Assembly (NCBI GenBank): GCA_018062085.1
Contig: JAGOSY010000001.1
Location: 248,001-312,000, forward strand
Length of the DNA stretch: 64,000 bases
Direction: 5' to 3'
Source: a bacterium
GTDB lineage: Bacteria > Cyanobacteriota > Vampirovibrionia > Obscuribacterales > Obscuribacteraceae
Numbering within the stretch: the stretch's first letter is position 1; every line of letters starts with the position of its first letter. Position numbers and translations under genes: made by a program. Shown piece after piece: positions 1 to 11,077 of this stretch. Under the pieces are notes generated by a model that worked only from the letters and a program-made list of their open reading frames with translations, ran no database searches and was not told the DNA's origin.

Positions 1-982
1 TGAGCTGGGCAAAGCCGCCGCCAAAATACCACTTGCCGAAAACTCGCGAATACAAGAAACGAGTTAAGAGATCATCGATTTCACTAGATTCTGGCCAGGG
101 AAAATTAGTCAGCTCTTCAAAACTGTATGACCGATTTACGACTTTGAACTTCGGTGATTTCAAAGCTAAGTCAAGGGCAAACGATATACCGTTGAAGACC
201 ACATCTTTATTGAGATATTTGGGATCATTGGGAAAATACAAAGCAAACAATCCAGCCAAAAACTTCTTGTCTAGGCCCTTAGGCGGAGCTATAGTGTCAG
301 GCAGAGGCGGCTTGTTTATGTCTTTAAACAACGAGTCTGAAGCCGCAAAAATTCTCTCTTTCAAAGAAAGGTCTTCGCGGACTAAAGCCGCCAAGATACC
401 TTCCTCGTAGTCAAGATATTGCTCCCAGCTGATCGGTTTATCTACAGTCAGCTTGACTGCATCCCATATTACTGAGCGAGCAGTGTAGAGGGTGTTGTAA
501 ACAGCGAACTTTTCCTTGAGAGTATCAATCTGTTCGGTCAGTGGTGTTCCCATGTTGCCTAAAACTGCATTGCTGCGAAAGCTGACAGTGAGATAGACTC
601 CGGAAGGAGTGCTATTGAATGAATAGGGGAAGAGTCCACAGATAAGTGGTTTGACGTGTTCGCCGCGAGTGGCATGAATGTGGCAAAGCTTGTTGATCAA
701 GAAAGGACAATGGCCATCGTCAGTGGGCCGAATTGCATGCGTATAAGTAGAGCTGTCGTTCTCTTTAGAACTGAGCATTCTGAACTGTCGACTCCAATCA
801 AATTGCGGCAGCTCCTTGCTCCAGTCAATAGCAGAAACCCGCTCATAATCATCTTGAGTCATGGGCACAGCTACACCGTTGCAGCAACGACCGCAGCCGG
901 CACAGCTGTAGTTAATGCCTTCAGGAATATGCAAGATTTTGCCGTCTACATCAATCGTCTTGTGGCCAGTAGTGAGCGCCAT
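1..982 (-). CDS. YkgJ-family CxxCxxCC cysteine-cluster protein, C-terminus cut by window edge
   Basis: The reading frame is open from an ATG at 982 to the left edge with no stop, giving 327 visible residues. AAAGGA lies just upstream of the ATG. Residues 27-34 form the C-x2-C-x2-C-C motif (CAGCGRCC). A second block at about 95-120 (HCPFL, then LCHIH and ICGLFPYSF) supplies further Cys and His. This pattern defines the YkgJ/UPF0153 family, thought to bind zinc or an Fe-S cluster, and is shared with the N-terminus of flagellin lysine methylase FliB. Length is closer to FliB-type proteins than to the short YkgJ. No flagellar gene is nearby, so the substrate is unknown. The family call is firm; the activity is not. 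Confidence 0.8.
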   Translation of the reverse strand, partial: MALTTGHKTIDVDGKILHIPEGINYSCAGCGRCCNGVAVPMTQDDYERVSAIDWSKELPQFDWSRQFRMLSSKENDSSTYTHAIRPTDDGHCPFLINKLCHIHATRGEHVKPLICGLFPYSFNSTPSGVYLTVSFRSNAVLGNMGTPLTEQIDTLKEKFAVYNTLYTARSVIWDAVKLTVDKPISWEQYLDYEEGILAALVREDLSLKERIFAASDSLFKDINKPPLPDTIAPPKGLDKKFLAGLFALYFPNDPKYLNKDVVFNGISFALDLALKSPKFKVVNRSYSFEELTNFPWPESSEIDDLLTRFLYSRVFGKWYFGGGFAQL

Positions 983-1044
983 TAATGGTCCTTTTTCAAC
1001 GGTTCAGCGGTTTGGGAGTTCAAGGGAAGCAAGCACTGATTAGT

Positions 1045-2109
1045 TTACAGCTTTGCCGCGGCCTTATTAACTGCTGACTTGAGAAATTCATGGGTGCTTA
1101 CGCTGTTGGAATTTCCGAACTGTACAATCGGGGCAGCTAAATTACTACTGTCAATTACCAAAGCAGGCAAAGTCGCTATGCCGTATTTCTCTTTCAGTTT
1201 TTCCAGTGGCTCATTAAAAGCAGCGTCGCCGTGGCGAAACTCAACTAAAACTGGTTCAAACTCTTTATTGATTAGTTTATAGTCTCTGGAGTTCCAAAAC
1301 GTATCTAAGCGCATGTTGTCGCTAGCTGAACCAGCATTGTCAACAAAAGCAATCAGACGGGGCTTGCTTGTCAGCGAAGTTGAAGCCACGGCCAGAGGCA
1401 ACCAAGCAACTTTTCCTTTGGTTGGCGGCAGGCGATGCCAGTGCTGTGCGCCGTAGAGATAATCAAGTAATTCGCGTTTATTTGTATAACCGATAAATTT
1501 AGGCGAATTATAAGTGAAGCCCAAGCCATCAGAACGAACACAGCCACTACGGTAACGACTATTGTAGCCATGGTTGTAACGGTCTCCACGCTCAAGGCCG
1601 GCGGTGTTGTCTATACATGCCTCACTGAGATTGGCACTAGATTCAAGATCGCTCGATGACATGTCGGTCATGTGCGCAGGCACGGTAAGCAACTGACAGG
1701 TAGAGGTATAGCCATACTGATTGTGCAGTTTCGTATAAAGTTTCGACTTGTGATCATAGTCGCGAGAATTGAAATCAACTCTCACAGGAATAAAGTTCTG
1801 ATTGATTAATTGAGCTACTTTTTGATCGTGAAAGCCGTCACCGTACATTTGCAAAGATGCATTGTCGTGCCTAGCCAAAAAGGCATACAACAGAGGCTTT
1901 TTAGTGCGCTTCGCTTCACTCAGAGCCTCGTCTTTGTCACGCCACTGTATCGGGCTCGCCCCCTTAAGACCATTAGTGAATGAGTCGAACCATTCGTCGG
2001 CGAATTGATCACTAACATTAAAAGCAACAGATATAGTTAAAAGGATTGCAGCAGTAATATATAGCCCTTTGGGTTGATATCTAGTGCTCTTTGATTTAGT
2101 CGGCTGCAT
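1045..2109 (-). CDS. Membrane-anchored protein with two thioredoxin-like folds lacking CxxC
   Basis: 354 residues. One N-terminal membrane segment (about 15-32) is followed by two thioredoxin-fold-like halves. The first begins at about residue 55 (ALSEAKRTKKPLLYAF), as in DUF255/thioredoxin_7 proteins. The second is at about 240-354 with a YGIATLPALVI strand and cis-Pro-like turn. Neither half has a CxxC redox motif, so redox catalysis is unlikely; a scaffold or chaperone role for the neighbouring exporter is inference. GGGAG precedes the ATG by 7 bases. The start overlaps the ABC permease stop by 14 bases, so the two are translationally coupled. Confidence 0.6.
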   Translation of the reverse strand: MQPTKSKSTRYQPKGLYITAAILLTISVAFNVSDQFADEWFDSFTNGLKGASPIQWRDKDEALSEAKRTKKPLLYAFLARHDNASLQMYGDGFHDQKVAQLINQNFIPVRVDFNSRDYDHKSKLYTKLHNQYGYTSTCQLLTVPAHMTDMSSSDLESSANLSEACIDNTAGLERGDRYNHGYNSRYRSGCVRSDGLGFTYNSPKFIGYTNKRELLDYLYGAQHWHRLPPTKGKVAWLPLAVASTSLTSKPRLIAFVDNAGSASDNMRLDTFWNSRDYKLINKEFEPVLVEFRHGDAAFNEPLEKLKEKYGIATLPALVIDSSNLAAPIVQFGNSNSVSTHEFLKSAVNKAAAKL

Positions 2110-2872
2110 ATGAGAACTCCCGATGAGTAAGCACCCAGATCGAACTTGACAAACAACAAGTTATGAGCGTGAGAAGCGCAATGACAGGACCGTAAGCGAA
2201 GTAACTGCCCGACAAGAATACCGACATTGGCACATAAGGAAACAATATCGCCGTAAAGAAACTCTCAACAATACGGCCAAAATGAAGAGCAAAATTATAG
2301 TCTAAATGCAGGCAGCTCGAGAGTTGATAAACCGTATGGGAAAAGGCACCATACAGCACAAACATAAAAGCAAAACCAGCCAGCAAAGCCAGATCTTTAA
2401 GCCCCGAAACAAGAGATGATAGAAACACTAAAAAGGCCGCAGTACCAAAACAAAGAATGACGCGCTCAAGGCCGTTGGCAAGAAATTCTGGCGCCCACAA
2501 AAGCGACGGGCAATTAACAGCTGAAATAATGTGTTCACAAAAAACAGCCTCTACGGCGCAAAGGGAAGCAGCAAAACCCACGGCAAACCATTTACTTACG
2601 ACGTAGTTGGCGATTGTGATTGGCCGAGCTAGCACTAGGGCGATTGTGCCGTTCTGCACTTCGCGACCAATCACCCCAGAGGCCCATAACAAAGTAAAGA
2701 AACTTGCCATCACCGGATGGGAAAGCATATCGGTATTTAACGCCTCAGGACTGCTACAGCGCTGCAAAGTAAACATCACTATTGGGCCCAAAAACAAAAG
2801 AGTAAGCAAAATCACCCTGACTTTATTTGCTTTAAACTCCCGCCAAGTAGTGATACAAACGGCTCTATTCAT
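2096..2872 (-). CDS. ABC-2 type transporter permease
   Basis: 258 residues with about six hydrophobic segments. A short cytoplasmic N-terminus (TWREFKANKVRVILLT) is typical of ABC-2 permeases, and a GREVQNGTIALVLARPI stretch at about 70-86 matches the conserved loop of NatB/CcmB-like permeases. It should pair with the ATPase encoded directly upstream: ATG overlaps that gene's stop by 4 bases (ATGA), and a strong AGGAG sits 8 bases before the start. The cargo cannot be told from sequence. Confidence 0.85.
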   Translation of the reverse strand: MNRAVCITTWREFKANKVRVILLTLLFLGPIVMFTLQRCSSPEALNTDMLSHPVMASFFTLLWASGVIGREVQNGTIALVLARPITIANYVVSKWFAVGFAASLCAVEAVFCEHIISAVNCPSLLWAPEFLANGLERVILCFGTAAFLVFLSSLVSGLKDLALLAGFAFMFVLYGAFSHTVYQLSSCLHLDYNFALHFGRIVESFFTAILFPYVPMSVFLSGSYFAYGPVIALLTLITCCLSSSIWVLTHREFSYAAD

Positions 2873-3900
2873 ACGTTTTGCTCCTCTTGGCTAGATTTTA
2901 TAAAGAGGCGTTCAAGCCTTGTGTCTTCTGGTCTGACTTCGCTTATCGGAAAATTAGCAGTGACTAGGGCTTTGATTAGGTTTACGGTGGCCGCACTACC
3001 AGCAGTGCTGACACGAGCAAAATCAGAATTAATTTCCGTAATCACCAGGCACTCTTTCTGTGCCACTCGACCAAAATCATCTTGACTAAGATCAGTGGCC
3101 GAAGCCAACCAACGAATGAGCAAGTGCTCTTCTTGCTCAACTTTTTCTCTCAAGTCTTCAACCCGACTAACTGTGCCAGCCTTGATAAAGATGACACGGT
3201 CACAAACTTTCTCAATTTGGTCCAACTGGTGAGAGTTAAGCAAAATCGTTAGACCGTCGTCTTTGAGGGTCTTTAACAATTGGCGAACAATCATTACCCC
3301 ATGAGGGTCCATTCCCGAGGCCGGCTCATCAAGCAGCAAATAACGGGGAGCGCCAACCAAGGCTTGGGCAAAACCCAAGCGCTGAAGCATACCTCGCGAA
3401 TATTTCTTCACGGCCACAGACCAAGTAGAGGGGTGCAGTTCAACTTTCTCAAGCAAAGCCTCACAATCAAGCTTGCGCGTGGCTTCCGGCATTCCGGCCA
3501 ATTCATGGTGGTATTGCATGTAATCACGGCCGGTCATCCAACGGTCGAAGGTCAGACGCTCTGGCAAGTAACCCAAAACTCGCCTAGTAGCAAGAGCATC
3601 AGGAGCTTCTCCGTCCACAAGAATTAAACCGGAGTCAACTCTCAAAAAGCCCATCAGGCAGCTGAGAAGTGTGGTTTTGCCAGCGCCATTGGGGCCAACT
3701 AGGCCGAGGGCTTCTCCGGGCTTGACTTCTAATGAAAGATTATTGAGGGCCTTAACTTTGCCCCCTTTGTAGGTCTTGGTGATACCCGAGACAAAAATAC
3801 CAGTACTGGGTCTCAAATCTCCGCCAGGACCACTAGCAGAACCAGCAGAATTAGAGGAAGTAACGGCAGTATCGGTAAAGACTTCCTCTAGGGCGCGCAT
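2869..3900 (-). CDS. ABC transporter ATP-binding protein
   Basis: 343 residues from the chosen ATG at 3900. Walker A GPNGAGKT is near residue 70, an ABC signature-like YSRGMLQRL near 165, and Walker B LLLDEPASGMD near 190, followed by the switch His region (LNSHQLDQIE). Length and the C-terminal extension of about 100 residues fit the CcmA/NatA-like subfamily that works with ABC-2 permeases. A GTG at 3921 would add 7 residues; I prefer 3900 because GAGG lies 9 bases before it. First gene of a three-gene leftward operon with the permease and the thioredoxin-like protein. Confidence 0.9.
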   Translation of the reverse strand: MRALEEVFTDTAVTSSNSAGSASGPGGDLRPSTGIFVSGITKTYKGGKVKALNNLSLEVKPGEALGLVGPNGAGKTTLLSCLMGFLRVDSGLILVDGEAPDALATRRVLGYLPERLTFDRWMTGRDYMQYHHELAGMPEATRKLDCEALLEKVELHPSTWSVAVKKYSRGMLQRLGFAQALVGAPRYLLLDEPASGMDPHGVMIVRQLLKTLKDDGLTILLNSHQLDQIEKVCDRVIFIKAGTVSRVEDLREKVEQEEHLLIRWLASATDLSQDDFGRVAQKECLVITEINSDFARVSTAGSAATVNLIKALVTANFPISEVRPEDTRLERLFIKSSQEEQNV

Positions 3901-4113
3901 TCTCCAGTACCTCAGTCTCACCTTGGTTATACAGTTGGTTTTATGAATATTCCCTTGTTAACTCAAGCATAACCCGGGGTAAACCCCAGAAGAGGCCTTC
4001 GCAACACTTCTCAAACCGTTGGCAATTCTATATTTTCAGTAAGCTGGACTTAAGTTTCAGCCCGTTGTGCTACAAATGCGTTTGTTATTCCTCTAGTAGT
4101 GGACTAAGTTCTT

Positions 4114-4758
4114 ATGACCAGCCTTACCTCGCGAACCGCTCTGTTTTTCTACGCCTTGATTCTCGCGCCCCTCGGTTTTATCAACCTGTCGACTATTGCT
4201 ACAGAACGCGCCGAGGCTAAGAACCCGCAAAAGAACGCAGGACTGGACAACAGGAAAGCCCTCCAGGATCAAATCGACAAGACTAATTCTCAAACAACCC
4301 AAAAAGACCTCTACCGCACTGACTATTCGAATAATTTCTCGTATATCCTGCCACCAGGCTGGCAAGTCACCCAGAATCCGATGTATCCGCACGACATTCT
4401 CGTCAAACAGAAAAGCGAAGGGAAGGGCAACATCGTCTTAGCCGACCAGCAAGCCAAGGGTAATCTTGGAAAAATCAGTTCTGAATTGGTTGATGAGCTG
4501 CCCAAGCAGTGCGACGACTTTAAGCTAGTGAGCAATGAAATGCTCAAACTGCCATCTGGAGCCAATTGTGCCCGACTAATCCACACAGGCAAGCTAGGCG
4601 AAAGCGAAATTTGTCAGGTTAACTACCTGATGCCATATACTCGGGGACGAGTCTTAATAGTCACTGGCACAGTAATTAATGGTGACAAAGAAGGCTTGGA
4701 TACAGTCGAAAAGTTCACCTTCTCGGTGACAATGAAAAAGAAGAAATTGTCTTTATGA
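4114..4758 (+). CDS. Secreted protein, possible PsbP/Mog1-like fold
   Basis: 214 residues. A hydrophobic segment at about 8-28 ending near ATERAEA reads as a signal peptide or anchor. The mature part holds an FSYILPPGWQV stretch near residue 72, reminiscent of PsbP/Mog1-fold and DUF1795 proteins in which a small beta-alpha domain starts with such a P-x-GW turn. Two Cys pairs could form disulfides. The fold is inference and the function unknown. It is divergent from the ABC operon and overlaps the next gene by 4 bases (ATGA), so the two are coupled. No strong ribosome site is seen before the ATG. Confidence 0.6.
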   Translation: MTSLTSRTALFFYALILAPLGFINLSTIATERAEAKNPQKNAGLDNRKALQDQIDKTNSQTTQKDLYRTDYSNNFSYILPPGWQVTQNPMYPHDILVKQKSEGKGNIVLADQQAKGNLGKISSELVDELPKQCDDFKLVSNEMLKLPSGANCARLIHTGKLGESEICQVNYLMPYTRGRVLIVTGTVINGDKEGLDTVEKFTFSVTMKKKKLSL

Positions 4759-5408
4759 ATTCTCTCTCGCCCGGCCAGTTCTTCAGCGCCCGCACGGCAC
4801 CACTATGGGTGGTGCTAGCTTTCATCATCGGCATGACTATTTACTCACAGTTTGTAAAATTCGAAGCAGGCTCGATTCAATCGACCAGGGATCTAGCGAA
4901 GACTTTTCCACGTGTGCCATACGAAGCCGCCTACGAGCAAAGAAGCCCTACGGGCCTATCGATTTTGTATGTTTACTGTGATGGGCAAGGCAAAGTTCGC
5001 CATGAATCAACCATGCCCCATAGCACCGCTGTTAGTGTCACCATTTACGATTTTCCGAAGAAGAAACGCTATTACATCCAAGAACGACAAAAGACTTACC
5101 TGATTTCTGAATTAAGCCAGCAAGGCCTAGACGAGTTCGACGAAGAGATGTTCAAGAGCAACAGTGCTGAAGCCCTAGGAAAGAAAACTATCAACGGCAT
5201 GCTATGCCGAGGCTACCGCACGGGCTTAAATGGCGACAAGAACGCCCAAGTAGAGTCTTGGTTCAACGACCGAAGCGGCTGCTTGGTGGCGAGCACAGCT
5301 CCCAGCCGGAAGAACAGCACAATACTGACACGGTATATTGCGCGCCAGCCGAAGGCAACGCTCTTCTCCGTTCCCCCAGGGTACAAGCAGTCAGCGACAG
5401 CTTTTTAG
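4755..5408 (+). CDS. Membrane-anchored hypothetical protein
   Basis: 217 residues. An uncleaved-looking membrane segment (about 17-33) is followed by a beta-rich outer domain with a RGYRTGL...ESWFNDRSGC pattern, the sort seen in DUF4412/LolA-like proteins where a modified ligand-binding sheet is read out (inference). It starts inside the stop of the preceding secreted gene (ATGA overlap), so they are probably made together. No catalytic motif is visible. Confidence 0.55.
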   Translation: MNSLSPGQFFSARTAPLWVVLAFIIGMTIYSQFVKFEAGSIQSTRDLAKTFPRVPYEAAYEQRSPTGLSILYVYCDGQGKVRHESTMPHSTAVSVTIYDFPKKKRYYIQERQKTYLISELSQQGLDEFDEEMFKSNSAEALGKKTINGMLCRGYRTGLNGDKNAQVESWFNDRSGCLVASTAPSRKNSTILTRYIARQPKATLFSVPPGYKQSATAF

Positions 5409-5432
5409 AAGCCTCATTTTTGAAGAGTAATT

Positions 5433-6680
5433 CTAGAAACCAGCATCTTTGGGCAGAGTCTTCATCTGCTCTTCTATTTGTCGTTGCTCTTCTTGTTGCT
5501 GCTGCCGAATGCGATCTTGCTCCGCCTTCTTCTCTTGCATCAGCATATATGGAGACATTTGGGCTCGCGAAGACGGCGCTGCACTATTTAATTTTTCTTC
5601 GAGCAAAGCGATGCGCGTCTGCACCTGCTTAGAGCGCATTTCTTTATCGGGCGCATGATTTTTTGGGTCGTCACTAAGTCGCACGAAACTTCTATACTCT
5701 TTAATTGCAGAAGAAATATGATTCTCCGATTCGAGTATCATGGCCAATTGCAGGTGCGCCTCTTTGTTGTCGTGATTGTATTCAAGACATTTGTGCCAAT
5801 TATCAATAGCGCCTTGATGATTGCCCTTGGCCAGCAAACATATACCCATGTCTAAGTGCACGCGCTCATAATTTAAGCCCTTCACCGTTTGTTTTGTAGT
5901 GAGCAATTGGTCTAGATACTTATATGCGTCGGACCACTTTTTCATCTTCATGAGACATTCGCAAAAGCCAATCCAACCTTCGAAAAATGTCCAAGGAGCG
6001 TCACCAAGGGAACTACGATAATGATCGCAAGCCGATGAAAAATTACCTTGAGCATCATCCAATTTCCCAGCCGCTACATGCGCTGCGCGATCGATTGGTG
6101 ACTGGTAGGTGGTTCCGCTAAAGGCGAAAGCAACATATGGGCGAGCTTCATCGTAGCGCTTCAGGGCGGTAAGGGTCTCGATCATAGCAACATTACCCCA
6201 GCCATCCCCAGATACACTCTGGCTCAAATGTTTCTTCAAAGCATCATAGGCCTTGAGGTATTCCCCTTTAGCCATATAGCACTTGCCTAAATAGTAAAAA
6301 GCCTCTGGGGCATAGCCGTTGCGAGCAAAATAGGTTGCTTGCAAAAGAGCATCAATAGCCAAATCGTAGTCTTCTTTTTCAAAAAGCTGCTTACCAAGCT
6401 TAGTATTCTTAAGGGCAGGATCAGTAGTATTTTTTTGACTATTCTTGGCTTGGGCTGAAGGCGGGAAACAAGTTGAAACTGCTAGCCCTGCGGATAATCC
6501 GATTCCGACTCCAGTAAATGAAGTACCCAAAGAAGAGCCCTGCAGAAGGCATAATGGAGCAACCTGAAGCATTACCAAAAAAGCTGAGCCAGGAGCTAAT
6601 CTGTTTATAACTGCTTTCAAGCCTAGCGCTTTGAAGCTTGATATTTGCAAGCCTGGGCCGTTGGAGAAGATCTTGCTCAA
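5433..6680 (-). CDS. Secreted TPR-repeat protein
   Basis: 415 residues starting with TTG; an AGGA lies 11 bases upstream, so the start is uncertain. A long hydrophobic N-terminus (about 30-80) ending at PPSAQA suggests export. Residues 95-360 carry about six TPR-like helix pairs (for example APEAFYYLGKCYMAKGEY and KEAHLQLAMILES). The last 50 residues are Gln/Glu-rich coiled coil. Several proteins of this style occur in the window; they usually act as protein-protein scaffolds. It is convergent with the preceding gene pair, with only 24 bases between stops. Confidence 0.7.
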   Translation of the reverse strand: MSKIFSNGPGLQISSFKALGLKAVINRLAPGSAFLVMLQVAPLCLLQGSSLGTSFTGVGIGLSAGLAVSTCFPPSAQAKNSQKNTTDPALKNTKLGKQLFEKEDYDLAIDALLQATYFARNGYAPEAFYYLGKCYMAKGEYLKAYDALKKHLSQSVSGDGWGNVAMIETLTALKRYDEARPYVAFAFSGTTYQSPIDRAAHVAAGKLDDAQGNFSSACDHYRSSLGDAPWTFFEGWIGFCECLMKMKKWSDAYKYLDQLLTTKQTVKGLNYERVHLDMGICLLAKGNHQGAIDNWHKCLEYNHDNKEAHLQLAMILESENHISSAIKEYRSFVRLSDDPKNHAPDKEMRSKQVQTRIALLEEKLNSAAPSSRAQMSPYMLMQEKKAEQDRIRQQQQEEQRQIEEQMKTLPKDAGF

Positions 6681-6720
6681 GTAGAATTTTTCCTATCTAT
6701 TCTATGCTATCTATCAATTT

Positions 6721-8892
<2,172 letters not shown>

Positions 8893-8932
8893 TCACGATT
8901 TAGTCTAAATCTAGTTGAACTCTATTCTAACT

Positions 8933-10141
8933 CTAGTCTAGTCCAACGCGGCTGAGAATGACACAATCGCCCTGGGCTGTGCCAGAACAAATGGCAGCAG
9001 CACCGTATTTAGCACCGCGTCTTTCCATCTCTCGAGCCAGGGTCAGCAATATGCGAGCACCGCTGGCACCAATAGGATGGCCTAGAGCAACGGCGCCACC
9101 ATTGACGTTGACTTTATTTTCGTCTATGCCGAGCATTTGAATTGACTTAAGAGCAACCGAGGCGAAAGCTTCATTGATTTCAAGTAGGTCTAGATCTTTA
9201 ACGGTCAAGCCAGCTTTCTTCAAAGCCTTCTCTGTAGAAAGAGCAGGTACTGTAGCCAAGTATGGAACATCTTGACCAATCGATGCATGACTAACAATTT
9301 TGGCTAAAGGCTGAAGACCCAGTTCTTTTGCCTTATCAGCGCTCATTACCAAAAGCATACAAGCACCATCATTAACACCAGGTGCATTGCCGGCAGTAAT
9401 CGAGCCTTTTTCGACGAAGACCGGTTTGAGCTTAGCTAGAGCTTCAATAGTTGTGTCAGCGCGAGGAGATTCATCGCGATCGACTTTCTTGACCTGACCT
9501 TTACCAGCTGCCACTTCAATGGGCAAAATTTCACTCGTAAATGCACCAGAATCTATGGCTTTGACAGCCAATTGATGGCTGCGCAGAGCCCACTTATCTT
9601 GAGCTTCGCGCCCAATACCAAACTCATCGGCAACCTTGGCGCCGTGAACAGCCATGTGAACATTGGCCACAGGACATTCCAAGCCATCAGCCAGCATGGC
9701 GTCTTTGAAGGCCACATGGCCCATACGCTTGCCAAAGCGAGCAGAATTCGCTTCCACTAAATAGGGAGCTTGACTCATTGACTCCATGCCACCGGCAAGA
9801 ATGATATCAGCGTCATTGGCACGAATGCGCAAGTCGGCCAAGGTTACCGCTCGCATACCAGAAGCACAAACTTTATTGACAGTGGTTGACTCTGTGGTAT
9901 TTGGCAGACCGGCATCAAGCAAAGCTTGTCTTGAAGGAATCTGACCGCAACCAGCTTGCAAGACTTGGCCAATGATTACTTCATCAATTGTGCTGGCATC
10001 AATCTTGTTGCGCGCCACCAACTCTTTAATCAAAGGGCTGGCCAACTTTACGGCGCTCAGGTTGGCAAGGGCTCCGCCCATTTTGCCAAAAGGGGTACGC
10101 AGTCCATCAACAATTACGGTCTCTCTTGTACTAGTGGTCAT
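8933..10141 (-). CDS. Thiolase (acetyl-CoA C-acetyltransferase)
   Basis: 402 residues. It condenses or cleaves acyl-CoA, as in acetoacetyl-CoA formation or beta-oxidation. The acylated Cys is in [11 protein letters not shown] (near 90), the [10 protein letters not shown] block with catalytic His is near 355, and the last catalytic Cys is in ICSGTAQGD (near 385). Most thiolases have a GGG-containing motif after that Cys; here it is SGTAQG, an unusual variant. AAGGG lies 8 bases before the ATG. No other acyl-CoA gene is adjacent, so the pathway is open. Confidence 0.92.
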   Translation of the reverse strand: MTTSTRETVIVDGLRTPFGKMGGALANLSAVKLASPLIKELVARNKIDASTIDEVIIGQVLQAGCGQIPSRQALLDAGLPNTTESTTVNKVCASGMRAVTLADLRIRANDADIILAGGMESMSQAPYLVEANSARFGKRMGHVAFKDAMLADGLECPVANVHMAVHGAKVADEFGIGREAQDKWALRSHQLAVKAIDSGAFTSEILPIEVAAGKGQVKKVDRDESPRADTTIEALAKLKPVFVEKGSITAGNAPGVNDGACMLLVMSADKAKELGLQPLAKIVSHASIGQDVPYLATVPALSTEKALKKAGLTVKDLDLLEINEAFASVALKSIQMLGIDENKVNVNGGAVALGHPIGASGARILLTLAREMERRGAKYGAAAICSGTAQGDCVILSRVGLD

Positions 10142-10345
10142 GACACAACCCTTTTTTGTCTTGTTTTTGGTAATTCCGGCTAGTTAAATGTTACCGGCCC
10201 AAGCTGCCAAGGTCCCTCACCATAATCAAATGTTCCGCTTGCTGCTCGCGAAAGTGATTGGCAATCGAAAACTGCTAGATACTGGCACGATGTCAGGATG
10301 CCCAATATCTCGATGTATCGACCGCAGTTGCTTTATGATAGAGCG

Positions 10346-10359
10346 AGACAAAATTGTCT
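10346..10359. promoter_or_regulatory. Palindrome upstream of RDD gene, candidate operator
   Basis: AGACAA-AA-TTGTCT is a perfect 6-2-6 inverted repeat lying 25 bases before the RDD-gene start in the divergent intergenic region. A TATAGAAT, usable as a -10 element, follows directly. An operator role is inference. Confidence 0.3.
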
Positions 10360-10384
10360 ATAGAATCTTTCTATTAGGAAAAAC

Positions 10385-11059
10385 ATGCCTAGACCATCAT
10401 CTGGTTCAGGACGAGATTTAAAGAAAAGGACAAAGCGTTCGCCGCTTGAGCTTTGGCATGCCTTCAATCAATCTCTAGAAGAGAAGCGAGCCGATGCAGT
10501 TGTCGAACCAGAGCGCATCGAACCAGGCCGCAGAGTAACGGCTCTGGGTATAGATTTTGGCGTCGGTTTTGTCGCCAGTATGTTCTTGATGTTGTTGCCG
10601 GTAATCAATATTTTCATGACAAGTCAGATGATTATTATGATCTACTTGATTTTTCGCGACTATTTCTTCGAAGGGCGCGGCGTTGGCAAGAACTTAATGG
10701 GCATCCAGGTGGTTGATATCTATTCAGGCAACTCACCATCGCTCAGGCAAGTTGTCGAGCGCAACGGTATCTATATAGCCCCTCTGCTTTTTTGTCAGGT
10801 ACTTGGGCTTCTGGCAAATTTGTTACTGCCCCTACTCACCCATGTTATGCCAGTGGAAGCCATTAAACCATTGACGACTACAGTGGCAGCTATTGGCAAC
10901 ATTGTGCTAGCAATTTCTGCCCTTTACCTATTCGTAATACTGCCCATCGAAAGCTACCGGTCTTACGACAGGGAGGATAGTATGAGGCTAGGTGACGAAA
11001 TCGCCGGTACTTGCCTAACCAATACCGACATGAGCTTCAGCAACTTCTTATCCAGATAG
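10385..11059 (+). CDS. RDD-family membrane protein
   Basis: 224 residues with four hydrophobic stretches. After a charged N-terminus the pattern RRVTALGIDFGVGF (R...D), then GVGKNLMGIQVVD and a later Arg-Asn (VVERNG) match the RDD family, in which conserved Arg and Asp residues lie in membrane segments. RDD proteins are implicated in ion or sodium transport in some bacteria, but most are uncharacterised. AGGA is 6 bases before the ATG. The next gene starts 18 bases later, so they are probably co-transcribed. Confidence 0.75.
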   Translation: MPRPSSGSGRDLKKRTKRSPLELWHAFNQSLEEKRADAVVEPERIEPGRRVTALGIDFGVGFVASMFLMLLPVINIFMTSQMIIMIYLIFRDYFFEGRGVGKNLMGIQVVDIYSGNSPSLRQVVERNGIYIAPLLFCQVLGLLANLLLPLLTHVMPVEAIKPLTTTVAAIGNIVLAISALYLFVILPIESYRSYDREDSMRLGDEIAGTCLTNTDMSFSNFLSR

Positions 11060-11077
11060 AGACTGGCAAGTAAAACA

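Noticed and set aside
33..410. 125-codon plus-strand frame at the left edge
   Set aside because: Antisense to the cysteine-cluster protein whose motif-bearing frame is continuous.
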